A stretch of 64,000 nucleotides of DNA from positions 9,193 through 73,192 of the forward strand of contig JBKDZN010000057.1 of assembly GCA_047971245.1 (NCBI GenBank). The letters are read 5' to 3'. A program made the position numbers and the translations under genes. The DNA is from CADEDH01 sp047971245. Its GTDB lineage: Bacteria; Actinomycetota; Acidimicrobiia; Acidimicrobiales; SZUA-35. Within the stretch, counting starts at the first letter, position 1. Each line of letters starts with the position of its first letter. Positions 33,423-41,710 of the stretch are shown here, one piece after another. The notes under the pieces are model-generated. The model was not told the DNA's origin, ran no database searches, and worked only from the letters and a program-made list of their open reading frames with translations.

Positions 33423-34557
33423 TGAGACCGAGGATCAGGAGGATGCCGAACTGGGCCATGGATTCGACGAATACCGCCCGGTCCGAATCGTCGAACAGGC
33501 CGAGGGTGATGCCGTCGTACGCGGCCATCATCAGGGCGATGAAACCGAGGCGGCGGGCGATCCTGGGCAGTCGTTCCAACCGGGCCGCCTCGAGCCCGAC
33601 CTGCAAACCCAGTAACCGCTTGCCGATCGTCGCCGACCAGCCCACGAGGCAGACCGCCTCGTACAACAGCCCCATGCCGTAGACGCTGTAGGTCCGGCCC
33701 AAGATCTGCGGTGCCTCGACCCCCGGGCCTGGCCCGATCGAGTGCGAGTCGTCGATCGGGCCCATGTCGCCGGTGGCGACCAAGCCCAAGGCGGCGAACG
33801 CGGCCACACCGAGCAGCACGACCATGATGTCGATCACCGGTGGCGCGCCGGGCCTGCGAGCCAGGATGGTCCGCTCGGGTGCGGTGGCCGTCGCGTGCTC
33901 CGTGCGCGTTGGCCGGGCCCCCGGGCGATCGGACATGCCGGAGGCCACGAACCGGAAGAACTCCTCGACCGTGATCAGCAGGTCGCCGTCGTAGTCGGCG
34001 GCCGGTGATCTGAGGGCGTCCGCGGCCAGGCTGATCAGGCCGACGTCGGCACCGGAGGGATTCCTTGTCGCGCTGATGACGGTGTGGCCGGCCATCGGGT
34101 CGGACACGACCGGAAGGGTTGTGCGACCGACCTGCCCGGCGGCGGCCGGCTCCCGAATCTGGAGGGCGACGTCCAGCAGCAGGAGACAGTTGCTGCTGCG
34201 GCATTGCCGGAGGAGTTTGTCGACGGTACTCAGGTGGATCGCGGTGGACTCCAGCCGCGCCGGATCGGTCTGCGTCGTCTCCAGGTACGGCTCTCGGTGG
34301 CCGTCGAAGACCACGCCCCCGGCGATGACCAGGAGTAGGACGTCGCTCCGCTGCCGGTTCAGGAGCAGGTGACCCAGCTGGGCCGAGACGGCGCGGGCCT
34401 CGTCGAGCGGTTTCCACGCCACCTCGAAGCCCCCGATGTCATCCTCGCCGAGCAACCCAGCGAGCTGCTCCGGCGAGCCGTCCCGCTGGGCCCAGCCGCC
34501 GGTCAGGAGCAGGCAGTCACGGCTGCCCGGATGGGCCACCCGATTCGCTTGACCCAT
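33262..34557 (-). CDS. Caspase-like (C14) pseudo-enzyme fused to RDD membrane domain
   Basis: A 431-residue protein. Residues about 13-210 follow the bacterial caspase layout: LLLTGG start, GGFEVAWKPLDEARAV, SDVLLLVIAGG, EPYLETTQTDPARLESTAI, NCLLLLDVALQ and DYDGDLLITVEEFFRFV. The catalytic His of SGHG is missing (IAGG, 78-81), and so is the Cys of DCC(F)SG (DVALQ, 129-133). Residues about 265-415 are an RDD domain with four helices and the usual end RRTIWDRFAGTVV. The ATG at 34557 has GGAGGAG. It leads an apparent operon with the protease and inhibitor-like genes. Confidence 0.72.
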   Translation of the reverse strand: MGQANRVAHPGSRDCLLLTGGWAQRDGSPEQLAGLLGEDDIGGFEVAWKPLDEARAVSAQLGHLLLNRQRSDVLLLVIAGGVVFDGHREPYLETTQTDPARLESTAIHLSTVDKLLRQCRSSNCLLLLDVALQIREPAAAGQVGRTTLPVVSDPMAGHTVISATRNPSGADVGLISLAADALRSPAADYDGDLLITVEEFFRFVASGMSDRPGARPTRTEHATATAPERTILARRPGAPPVIDIMVVLLGVAAFAALGLVATGDMGPIDDSHSIGPGPGVEAPQILGRTYSVYGMGLLYEAVCLVGWSATIGKRLLGLQVGLEAARLERLPRIARRLGFIALMMAAYDGITLGLFDDSDRAVFVESMAQFGILLILGLSALLLALDRSRRTIWDRFAGTVVYRTTRPTRSSRAAQRCSELAARRHQISDRG

Positions 34558-34867
34558 CCCGACTCCTCCGCTCCACCCCGGTCGTTCGCCGGATGTCGAC
34601 ACCGTCGCGCCTGGCTCGCAACGAACCGGCAACATGAGCACCGGATGGGTTCCGTCGATGCCTGTCTGGTCGGACCGCGGGCGCCTGAGGCCCGGATGGG
34701 TGATCGAGCCCGCCCCACGACCACCCCGGACCTTGGGCCGGGTACGGCCGCTCCGGGGCGCCGACACCCCGGTACGCCGCGGTTCCGTGGGCGGTGGTCG
34801 TCATAGTATGGTCGCGAGTCACCGCCGCGGGCCGCCTGCTCGCTCCCGGAAGGACACGGAGGAATGG
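34558..34867. other. 310-bp divergent intergenic region
   Basis: This lies between the caspase-like/RDD gene and the GntR gene. TAGTAT at 34806-34811 is a candidate -10 for the GntR gene, with its ribosome site GGAGG at 34858-34862. I see no operator-like ATGAGATCTCA copy here and no other gene I can support. Confidence 0.5.
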
Positions 34868-35560
34868 GTGGCGGAGTATGAGCATCACGTCGACCCGATC
34901 GGGGCCAGACCTCAGCTGAAGGATCTCGCGTTCGAACGGTTGCGGGAGTTCATCGTCACCGGCCGGCTCGCCCCGGGCGAGACCATCCGCGAAGCGGCCT
35001 GGTCGGCTCATTTGGGGGTGAGCAAGACACCCATCCGGGAGGCGTTCGTCCGCTTGGAGCAGGAGGGCTTCGTACGGCTCGAGCCCTACCGCGGTGCCAT
35101 CGTGAGCGGGTATGACGCCAACGACATCGATGAGATCTTCGAGGTCCGCGAGATCCTTGAGGGAGCCATGGCCCGCCGGGTGGCCCAGACCAAACCCGCT
35201 GGGATCATCGACCGGCTCCAAGCCAATCTGAGCTGTGGCGAGGCCGCGTTGTCCGCCGGCGACCATGAGGAGGCCGGCGTGGCCATGCACCGCTTCGACA
35301 CCATCCTTTTCAGTGATATCGGCAACGCCCGCCTCGAAGCCGTGATCGACCAGATCCGCAGCCATGTCCAACGCATCGGGTGTCTTGCCGCGCCCGAGAA
35401 GATCGATCGGATCGAAGACGCTCTGCTTCACCAGCGGGGAATCATCGAGGCCATCGCCAACGGTCGGCCGGCCGCGGCGGAACGGTTGATGCGGCAACAC
35501 GTTCGCGCCGTGAAGTCGAATGCCGTGACCGGTATGCGGGCCTCGGGAACCCTGGACTGA
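34868..35560 (+). CDS. GntR-family regulator with FCD (FadR C-terminal) domain
   Basis: A 230-residue regulator. The winged helix (KDLAFERLREFIVTGRLAPGETIREAAWSAHLGVSKTPIREAFVRLEQEGFVRLEPYRGAIV) is classic GntR. The all-helical FCD ligand domain follows, with metal-binding-type acidic and His residues. GTG at 34868 is chosen because GGAGG lies 5 nt before it, and longer starts lie upstream of the likely -10. It is immediately upstream of the ABC importer, whose promoter carries a palindrome repeated at the binding-protein gene, so it probably controls the catabolic island. Confidence 0.92.
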   Translation: MAEYEHHVDPIGARPQLKDLAFERLREFIVTGRLAPGETIREAAWSAHLGVSKTPIREAFVRLEQEGFVRLEPYRGAIVSGYDANDIDEIFEVREILEGAMARRVAQTKPAGIIDRLQANLSCGEAALSAGDHEEAGVAMHRFDTILFSDIGNARLEAVIDQIRSHVQRIGCLAAPEKIDRIEDALLHQRGIIEAIANGRPAAAERLMRQHVRAVKSNAVTGMRASGTLD

Positions 35561-35697
35561 GCCGCAGGCCGTCGTCCAGTCCTGTCCCCGGCTCCGGGCC
35601 CCGGTCGCGGTGAGCATCAGGAACTCCTGACCGGCTGCTAACGGCCGTGAAACCCGCCCGACATCTTCCCCGGCCATCCTCGGCCGGGTGGTCATAC

Positions 35698-35708
35698 ATG
35701 AGATCTCA
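35698..35708. promoter_or_regulatory. ATGAGATCTCA operator candidate before the importer operon
   Basis: The 10-bp palindrome TGAGATCTCA in the context ATGAGATCTCAGATT lies 23 bp before the first permease gene. The same 11-mer recurs at 39858 before the binding-protein gene. It is probably the site of the adjacent GntR/FCD regulator. Confidence 0.65.
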
Positions 35709-35731
35709 GATTCGATCCTGGATGGGCGGCC

Positions 35732-36742
35732 ATGGATCTGATCCGCCTGGTCGGTGTGCGGGTGCTGCTGGTGGTGCCGATCATGGTCGGGGTCGCCACC
35801 CTCACCTTCTTCATCACCCGGGTGTTGGCCGGCGATCCGACTGGTCTGTACGTGCCGGTCAACGCCACCGACGAGTTCCGGGACCAGGTCCGGGCCGATC
35901 TCGGCCTGGACCAGCCTCTGGCGGTCCAGTACCGGGACTTCGTCTCGGGATTCACCCGGGGTGATCTGGGGACTTCCGCCACCACCCGTCGGCCGGTCCT
36001 CGACGACCTCCTCGACCGGTTACCGGCCACCGCCGAGCTCGCCCTCGCGTCCCTGGTCATCGCCGTGGTGATCGGGATCCCGGTCGGGGTGATCGCCGCG
36101 GTGAAGCAGGATTCGGCCGTCGACTTCGCCCTCCGGGGTGTGACGTTGGTCGGCATGGCCCTGCCATCGTTCTGGCTCGGCTTGGTCCTGCTGCTCGTCT
36201 TCTTCGTGAACCTCGGCTGGTTGCCCGGCCCGGTCGGCCGCCTCCCCATCGGCGCCGCCCCGCCTCCCCAGGTCACCGGGCTGTTCACCGTCGACGCCCT
36301 CCTGGCCGGGCAGTTCGGCACCTGGTGGCAGGCAACCCGCCATCTGATCCTGCCGGCGGTCACGCTCGGTCTCGTCGGTCTGGCTCCGATCGCCCGGGTG
36401 GCACGCAACGAGATGGTCGATGCCCTGGCCTCGCCCTACATCCGCACCGCTCACGCCACCGGGATCCGTCCCTGGCGCATCTACCTGGTCTACGCCCTGC
36501 GGAACGCCCTGCTCCCGGTGGTCACCATGATCGGCGGCGTGGTCGGCTTCCTGTTCTCCGGCGCCATCCTGGTGGAGAGCATCTTCGGCTGGCCCGGTCT
36601 CGGCCAGTACGCCCTGGCGGCGATCTCCCGTTCCGACTTCGACGCACTCCAGGGGTTCGTCCTGTGGAGCGCGGGCCTGTTCGTGCTCACCTACCTGGTC
36701 GTCGACGTCCTGTACCTCGTCATCGATCCCCGGACCCGGTGA
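35732..36742 (+). CDS. Oligopeptide/nickel-type ABC permease, DppB-like
   Basis: A 336-residue inner-membrane permease with six helices. The N-terminal RLVGVRVLLVVPIMVGVATLTFFITRVLAGDP and the EAA loop region (YIRTAHATGIRPWRIYLVYALRNALLPVVT) are typical of DppB/OppB. The gene starts the dppBCDF-like operon 50 bp before dppC. The usual substrates are peptides or nickel, but the catabolic neighbours suggest another small polar compound. Confidence 0.93.
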   Translation: MDLIRLVGVRVLLVVPIMVGVATLTFFITRVLAGDPTGLYVPVNATDEFRDQVRADLGLDQPLAVQYRDFVSGFTRGDLGTSATTRRPVLDDLLDRLPATAELALASLVIAVVIGIPVGVIAAVKQDSAVDFALRGVTLVGMALPSFWLGLVLLLVFFVNLGWLPGPVGRLPIGAAPPPQVTGLFTVDALLAGQFGTWWQATRHLILPAVTLGLVGLAPIARVARNEMVDALASPYIRTAHATGIRPWRIYLVYALRNALLPVVTMIGGVVGFLFSGAILVESIFGWPGLGQYALAAISRSDFDALQGFVLWSAGLFVLTYLVVDVLYLVIDPRTR

Positions 36743-36791
36743 CGGTCCACCTCCCGACGCGCGGTCGGGACCTTCCCGTGAAGGAGTCGTC

Positions 36792-37673
36792 ATGAGCGTC
36801 GCCGCCGACGCCCCCACCCGACCCGCCGTCAACACCCCCGCCCGGTCGAGCCGGTCGGCGGCCTGGCGGTCGCCGAGCATGACCGTGGGCCTCGCCGTGG
36901 TCGCCGTCTACGTTCTCGTGGCCGTGGCCAGCCTGATCTGGACCCCGTTCGACCCCGATCGGCTGGGGGCGGGGACCCCGTTCTCCCCGCCGGACGGTAC
37001 CCACTGGTTCGGTACCGACCGGTTGGGTTCCGACGTGTTCTCCCGGACCATGGTGGCCACCCGGATCGATCTCGTCATCACCCTTGCCTCAGTGGCGATC
37101 GCCCTGGTGGTCGGCACCGTGCTCGGTGTGGTTGCCGGTACCCGAGGGGGCTGGATCGACGGTGTCGTCATGCGGGCCACCGACGTTCTGCAGTCGTTCC
37201 CCACCCTGCTGCTGGCCATGTTGACCGTCGTGGCTCTCGGGGCCGGCGTCGCCAACGTGATCATCGTCCTGGCGTTCGTCGGCCTTCCCTACTACGTGCG
37301 CTTGGCCCGGGCCGAGATCCTGGCCAAGCGGTCCAGCCAGTTCGCCGACGCCGCCCGACTGGCCGGCAACTCCTCCTGGGCCGTGTCGTTCCGCCATTTG
37401 CTGCCCAACTCGCTCGGCCCCCTGCTGGCGTACACGTCGGTCAACACCTCCTGGGTCGTGCTGGTGACCGCCAGTCTCGGGTACCTCGGGGTGGGCATCG
37501 AACCGGGCCGCTCGGAGTGGGGGGCCATGATCAGCCGGGGCCAGGGGCAGATCACCACCGGCGAATGGTGGATATCCCTCTTCCCGGGCCTGGCCGTACT
37601 GGGGCTCTCGGCCGCCTTCTATCTCCTCGGGGACGGCCTGCGGGACCTCAACGATCCGAGAGGACGTCGCTGA
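36792..37673 (+). CDS. Oligopeptide/nickel-type ABC permease, DppC-like
   Basis: A 293-residue partner permease with HWFGTDRLGSDVFSRTMVATRIDL, the hallmark of DppC/OppC, and an EAA loop (LAKRSSQFADAARLAGNSSWAVSFRHLLPNSLGPL). GAAGGAGTC precedes the ATG. Its stop overlaps the next ATG (ATGA), so translation is coupled to the ATPase gene. Confidence 0.94.
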   Translation: MSVAADAPTRPAVNTPARSSRSAAWRSPSMTVGLAVVAVYVLVAVASLIWTPFDPDRLGAGTPFSPPDGTHWFGTDRLGSDVFSRTMVATRIDLVITLASVAIALVVGTVLGVVAGTRGGWIDGVVMRATDVLQSFPTLLLAMLTVVALGAGVANVIIVLAFVGLPYYVRLARAEILAKRSSQFADAARLAGNSSWAVSFRHLLPNSLGPLLAYTSVNTSWVVLVTASLGYLGVGIEPGRSEWGAMISRGQGQITTGEWWISLFPGLAVLGLSAAFYLLGDGLRDLNDPRGRR

Positions 37674-38737
37674 TGTCGACCGGTCGTTCAACTGCGGTCC
37701 CGTCGGGTTCCGTCGGGCCGTCCACCGCCACCGATCCGGAGGCGCCTTCCACGGAGACCGACGACGTGATCGCTCGGTTCGACGACGTGCAGGGCCATTT
37801 CGCGACCCGCTCGGGTGATCTTCACGCCTTGCGGGGTGTGACCTTTCCCATCAGGAGAGGGGCGATCACCGGTCTGGTCGGTGAGACGGGCTCCGGGAAG
37901 TCGGTGGTCGCCCGACTGCTACTCGGCATGAGCGATGACAACTTCCAGCTCGATGGCGGACGGGTCCTGGTGGACGGGACCGACGTCTTGCAGCTGCCGA
38001 ACCGGGAGCGGCGGGCCCTGCGGGGTCGGACGGTGTCGATGGTCTTCCAGGACGCGAAGTCGGCCCTCAACCCCGTCTTCTCGGTGGGGGAGCAGCTGTC
38101 CCGACCGCTGCGTGAGCGGAACCGGGCCGGCCGGCGTGACGCATGGGCGGCCGCGGTCGATCTCCTGGAACGGGTGCGGATACCCGAGCCGGAACGGCGG
38201 GCTCACCAGTACGCCCATCAGTTCTCGGGTGGCATGGCGCAGCGGGCCATGATCGCCCTGGGGCTGGTGCAGACGCCGGACCTGGTCGTGCTCGACGAGC
38301 CGACCACCGGGTTGGACGTCACGATCCAGGCCGAGGTGCTCGACCTGATCCGGGAGCTGGGGGCCACGAACCAGACCACGGCCCTGCTGATCACCCATGA
38401 CCTCGGGGTGGTGGCCGAGACCTGTGACCATGTGGCGGTCATGTACGCCGGCCGGTGCGTCGAGTACGGATCGGTCCAGGAGATCTTCGACGATCCCGCC
38501 CACCCCTACACCCGCGAGCTGCTGCGGGCGTGCCGGAGCGTCGAACTGGACGAGGGCGAGCTGATCAGCATCCCCGGGGTCGTTCCGGATCTTCGGCGAC
38601 CGCCGGTCGGTTGCGCCTTCGCCGAGCGTTGCCCCGACCGGTTGGAGGTCTGCGACCGCGAACCGCCGACGATCGGGATCGGCGGGGACAGGACCGTCAT
38701 CTGCCATCGTTCTGCCGACCGGGGAGGCCCGCGTTGA
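37673..38737 (+). CDS. ABC importer ATPase, DppD-like
   Basis: A 354-residue ATP-binding subunit: Walker A GETGSGKS, signature FSGGMAQRAM, Walker B DLVVLDEPTTGLDV, and the C-terminal oligopeptide-transporter extension with the cysteine cluster (CAFAERCPDRLEVC) that can hold a 4Fe-4S centre in this family. The start overlaps the dppC stop by one base, and its stop overlaps the next TTG start. Confidence 0.95.
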   Translation: MSTGRSTAVPSGSVGPSTATDPEAPSTETDDVIARFDDVQGHFATRSGDLHALRGVTFPIRRGAITGLVGETGSGKSVVARLLLGMSDDNFQLDGGRVLVDGTDVLQLPNRERRALRGRTVSMVFQDAKSALNPVFSVGEQLSRPLRERNRAGRRDAWAAAVDLLERVRIPEPERRAHQYAHQFSGGMAQRAMIALGLVQTPDLVVLDEPTTGLDVTIQAEVLDLIRELGATNQTTALLITHDLGVVAETCDHVAVMYAGRCVEYGSVQEIFDDPAHPYTRELLRACRSVELDEGELISIPGVVPDLRRPPVGCAFAERCPDRLEVCDREPPTIGIGGDRTVICHRSADRGGPR

Positions 38738-39861
38738 CCGAGGCCACCGCCATGGATGACCGGACCGCCCCGGATTCCGAGACCGAGACCGGACCATTGC
38801 TGTCGGTACGGGGGCTCCGCAAGGTGTTCGACGTCGGGTCCCTGTTCCGGAGGCGGTCGTTGGTGGCTGTCGACGGGGTCGATCTCGACATCGAGCCGGG
38901 GGCCTCGCTCGGCCTGGTCGGTGAGTCCGGTTCGGGTAAGTCGACGCTGGTTCGCTGTGTCATGAACCTGGAGGGGCCGACGGAGGGGACGATCCGGTTC
39001 GACGGTCGTGACGTGGGCCGCCTCAGCGAGCGTGAACGGCTGGAGCTCTACCGCGATATCCAGATGGTGTTCCAGGATCCCCTGGAGTCGTTGAACCCCC
39101 GCCGTACGGTCGAGCAGACCATCGCCGAACCGTTGCGCCGCCACTCCGGGGTCGACCATCGTGCCGCCCGCGACCGGGTGCGGGAGCTTCTCGACCTCGT
39201 CGGTCTGGCCGACGCCCACCTCGATCGGTACCCCCACGAACTGTCGGGCGGCCAGCGGCAGCGGGTCGGTATCGCCCGGGCGCTGGCCCCCGAACCCCGG
39301 TTGCTCGTGCTCGACGAACCGACGGCATCGCTCGACGTGTCGGTCCGGGGTCAGATCCTCAATCTGCTGCTCGACCTGCAGCAGCGACTGGGTCTCGCCT
39401 ATCTCTTCGTCAGCCACGATCTGGCCACGGTCCGTCGGGTCACCGACCGGGTCCTGGTCCTCTACCTCGGCCGGGTGCTGGAGTCCGGGCCGTCTCCCGC
39501 CGTGTTACGCGAACCGCTCCACCCCTATACCCAGGCCTTGCTCTCGGCGGCTCCGGTGCCCGAGTACGGACCTCGGCGTGAGCGGGTCCGGCTGGAGGGG
39601 GAGATCCCGTCGCCGCTGTCCCTCCCACCCGGCTGCCGCCTCGTGGGTCGTTGCCCGCTCGAGGTGCCGGAATGCGCCACCTCGCATCCCGACCTCGGCG
39701 GCGCCGACGGCGCTGGTGCGGTCGATGGCGGTCATCAGGTGGCCTGCCATGTGATCCGGCGACCGTCGTTGGCCCAGCTCCAATCGCCGGTGCGCCCGGT
39801 CCCGGTGGACTCCGAGCCCGATCCCGACGAGGCGTCGAGCGGACCAGGTTCGACTAAATGA
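38734..39861 (+). CDS. ABC importer ATPase, DppF-like
   Basis: A 375-residue second ATPase: Walker A GESGSGKST, ELSGGQRQRVGIARAL signature, LLVLDEPTASLDVS Walker B and a C-terminal extension with cysteines (GCRLVGRCPLEVPEC). The TTG at 38734 is chosen: GGGGAGG lies 6 nt upstream and the codon overlaps the dppD stop (TTGA). An ATG 18 bp later is the alternative. The stop lies inside the ATGAGATCTCAT palindrome at 39858. Confidence 0.93.
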   Translation: MTEATAMDDRTAPDSETETGPLLSVRGLRKVFDVGSLFRRRSLVAVDGVDLDIEPGASLGLVGESGSGKSTLVRCVMNLEGPTEGTIRFDGRDVGRLSERERLELYRDIQMVFQDPLESLNPRRTVEQTIAEPLRRHSGVDHRAARDRVRELLDLVGLADAHLDRYPHELSGGQRQRVGIARALAPEPRLLVLDEPTASLDVSVRGQILNLLLDLQQRLGLAYLFVSHDLATVRRVTDRVLVLYLGRVLESGPSPAVLREPLHPYTQALLSAAPVPEYGPRRERVRLEGEIPSPLSLPPGCRLVGRCPLEVPECATSHPDLGGADGAGAVDGGHQVACHVIRRPSLAQLQSPVRPVPVDSEPDPDEASSGPGSTK

Positions 39862-39884
39862 GATCTCATATCTGATATGTCAGA
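39858..39884. promoter_or_regulatory. Double palindrome (GntR operator candidate) before the binding-protein gene
   Basis: ATGAGATCTCAT (39858-39869, perfect 12-bp palindrome) is followed 1 bp later by TCTGATATGTCAGA (39871-39884, 5-bp arms). The first shares ATGAGATCTCA with the site at 35698. The binding-protein gene therefore has its own promoter under the same control as the importer. Confidence 0.65.
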
Positions 39885-39990
39885 TTTGGACCAGAAGGTG
39901 GCAACCGGATCCCCACGGAGCGGAAACCGGGACGACACCGGCACCGCCGACACTCAGGGACGACGAGCACACCCACGCGAAGGAGACCTT

Positions 39991-41661
39991 GTGCCCAAGA
40001 TCTGGAGATTGGTGGCCCTCTTCGCCACACTGGCCCTCGTCGGGGCGGCGTGCGGCGGCGGCACCGATTCGACCGCGGACGCCGGTGACACCACCGGTGG
40101 GACCGGCAACGCGGTTCCCGCCGACGACGGGACCCTCGTGTTCGCGGCGACCGGCGACATCAACAGCATGGACCCGTCGATCACCGCGGTCGAATGGAAT
40201 CGGGTCCTCGATGTGAACGTCTACGAGACGCTGGTCAACTACGACCTCCAGCCCACCGACGACGGATCTCTGGTGGGTATCGGCCTCGCCGTGGCCCCGG
40301 GTCTCGCCTCCGAATGGGAGATCGAGGGTGACAGCGTCACCTTCACCCTCCGCGACGGAGTGACCTTCTATCCGAGCGGCAACCCGATGACGGCCGAGGA
40401 CGTCCGCTACAGCATCATCCGGACGGTCCGCCTCCCCGGTTCGACCGGCACGTTCAACGCCAACCTGGCCGGCATCTTCGAGCCCGAACAGCAGGTCGAG
40501 GTGGTCGACGACCAGACGGTCCGTATCAACTTCACCGACGCCGAAGGGAATCCCCGGCGCACGGCCATGTCGCTGCCGTCGTTGCGGTTCCCCCAGTTCA
40601 GCATTCTGGACTCGGTCACCTTCGAGGAACACGCCACCGAGCACGACCCTTGGGCGGCGACGTGGGCCGAAGGCAACGTCGCCGGCACCGGCCACTACTA
40701 CGTCGAGAACTACTCGCCAGGGTCCGAGATCGCCCTACGGGTCGTCCCCGACTACTGGGGTGAGGCCCCAGGGTACGAGCAGGTGATCATGCGGGTGGTC
40801 GGCGGGGCCGACATCACTTCGTTGATGCTCGGCGACGAGGTCGACATGGCCAGTTCCGGCCTCGGCAGCCGGGAGCTCGACACCTTGGAGGAGGCCGGTT
40901 TCCAGGTCATCAACCAGCCGATCCCCGACATCATCAAGGCAGAGCTGGTGACGACCTCGCAACCGCTCGACGACCAGACCGTCCGGCAGGCCGTTGCCGA
41001 GGCCATCCCCTACGACCAGGTCATCGAGATCGCCCTCGGCGGGCGGGGCGAGCGGGCCTACTCGATTGTCAACCCCGCCGCCCCCGCCTACCAGCCGGCC
41101 TGGGAGATCTACGGCGACCCGGCCCGGGCATCCGCCCTGATCGAGCAGGCCGGAGCGGCCGGAGCGACCGTGCCGATCTACTTCAACAGCGACATCTCCT
41201 CGATGGAGGACATCGCCCTGCTCATCAGCGATTCGCTCCAGGGGATCGGCCTGGACGTCGAGGTCAACGGCCTACCCACCGTGCAGTTCACCGACGAGCG
41301 GACCAAGCTGACCCGGGGGGAGCCGTCCCAGATGTCCGGCCTGGTGCTCACGTCGGGGGTGATCTGGCTCGATGACGCCGACCCGAACGTCGACCTGTGG
41401 TTGAAGAGCGATGGCTTCTCCAACTCCACCGGCTGGGCCGATCCCGAGGTCGATCAGCTCCACGCCGAGTTCCGTTTCAGCTCCGACCCGGAGGCCCGGG
41501 CTGCGGCCTACGGCACCGTCCAGGCGCTCGGGGCGGAAGGGGCCGCCTACGCACCGATCGCGGTGGCCGGCGTGACGGTGGCCCTCCGGCCCGGCATCCA
41601 GGGGGCTTCGTTCACCTCCGACCCCCACCCCCGCTTCTGGACCATGAGCCCGTCCGAATGA
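39991..41661 (+). CDS. ABC importer substrate-binding lipoprotein (SBP_bac_5 family)
   Basis: A 556-residue extracytoplasmic receptor. The GTG at 39991 has AAGGAG 5 nt upstream and begins a signal peptide with lipobox LVGAAC. The mature protein follows the DppA/OppA pattern: ASEWEIEGDSVTFTLRDGVTFYPSGNPMTAEDVRYSI and SDTVRQAVAEAI-type segments. Upstream in-frame codons overlap the operator and are not translated. It delivers the ligand to the permeases encoded just before it. Confidence 0.94.
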   Translation: MPKIWRLVALFATLALVGAACGGGTDSTADAGDTTGGTGNAVPADDGTLVFAATGDINSMDPSITAVEWNRVLDVNVYETLVNYDLQPTDDGSLVGIGLAVAPGLASEWEIEGDSVTFTLRDGVTFYPSGNPMTAEDVRYSIIRTVRLPGSTGTFNANLAGIFEPEQQVEVVDDQTVRINFTDAEGNPRRTAMSLPSLRFPQFSILDSVTFEEHATEHDPWAATWAEGNVAGTGHYYVENYSPGSEIALRVVPDYWGEAPGYEQVIMRVVGGADITSLMLGDEVDMASSGLGSRELDTLEEAGFQVINQPIPDIIKAELVTTSQPLDDQTVRQAVAEAIPYDQVIEIALGGRGERAYSIVNPAAPAYQPAWEIYGDPARASALIEQAGAAGATVPIYFNSDISSMEDIALLISDSLQGIGLDVEVNGLPTVQFTDERTKLTRGEPSQMSGLVLTSGVIWLDDADPNVDLWLKSDGFSNSTGWADPEVDQLHAEFRFSSDPEARAAAYGTVQALGAEGAAYAPIAVAGVTVALRPGIQGASFTSDPHPRFWTMSPSE

Positions 41662-41710
41662 GCGACCGAACCACTCGCCCCCGGCCCCGCCACCCTGAGG
41701 AGATGACGAC

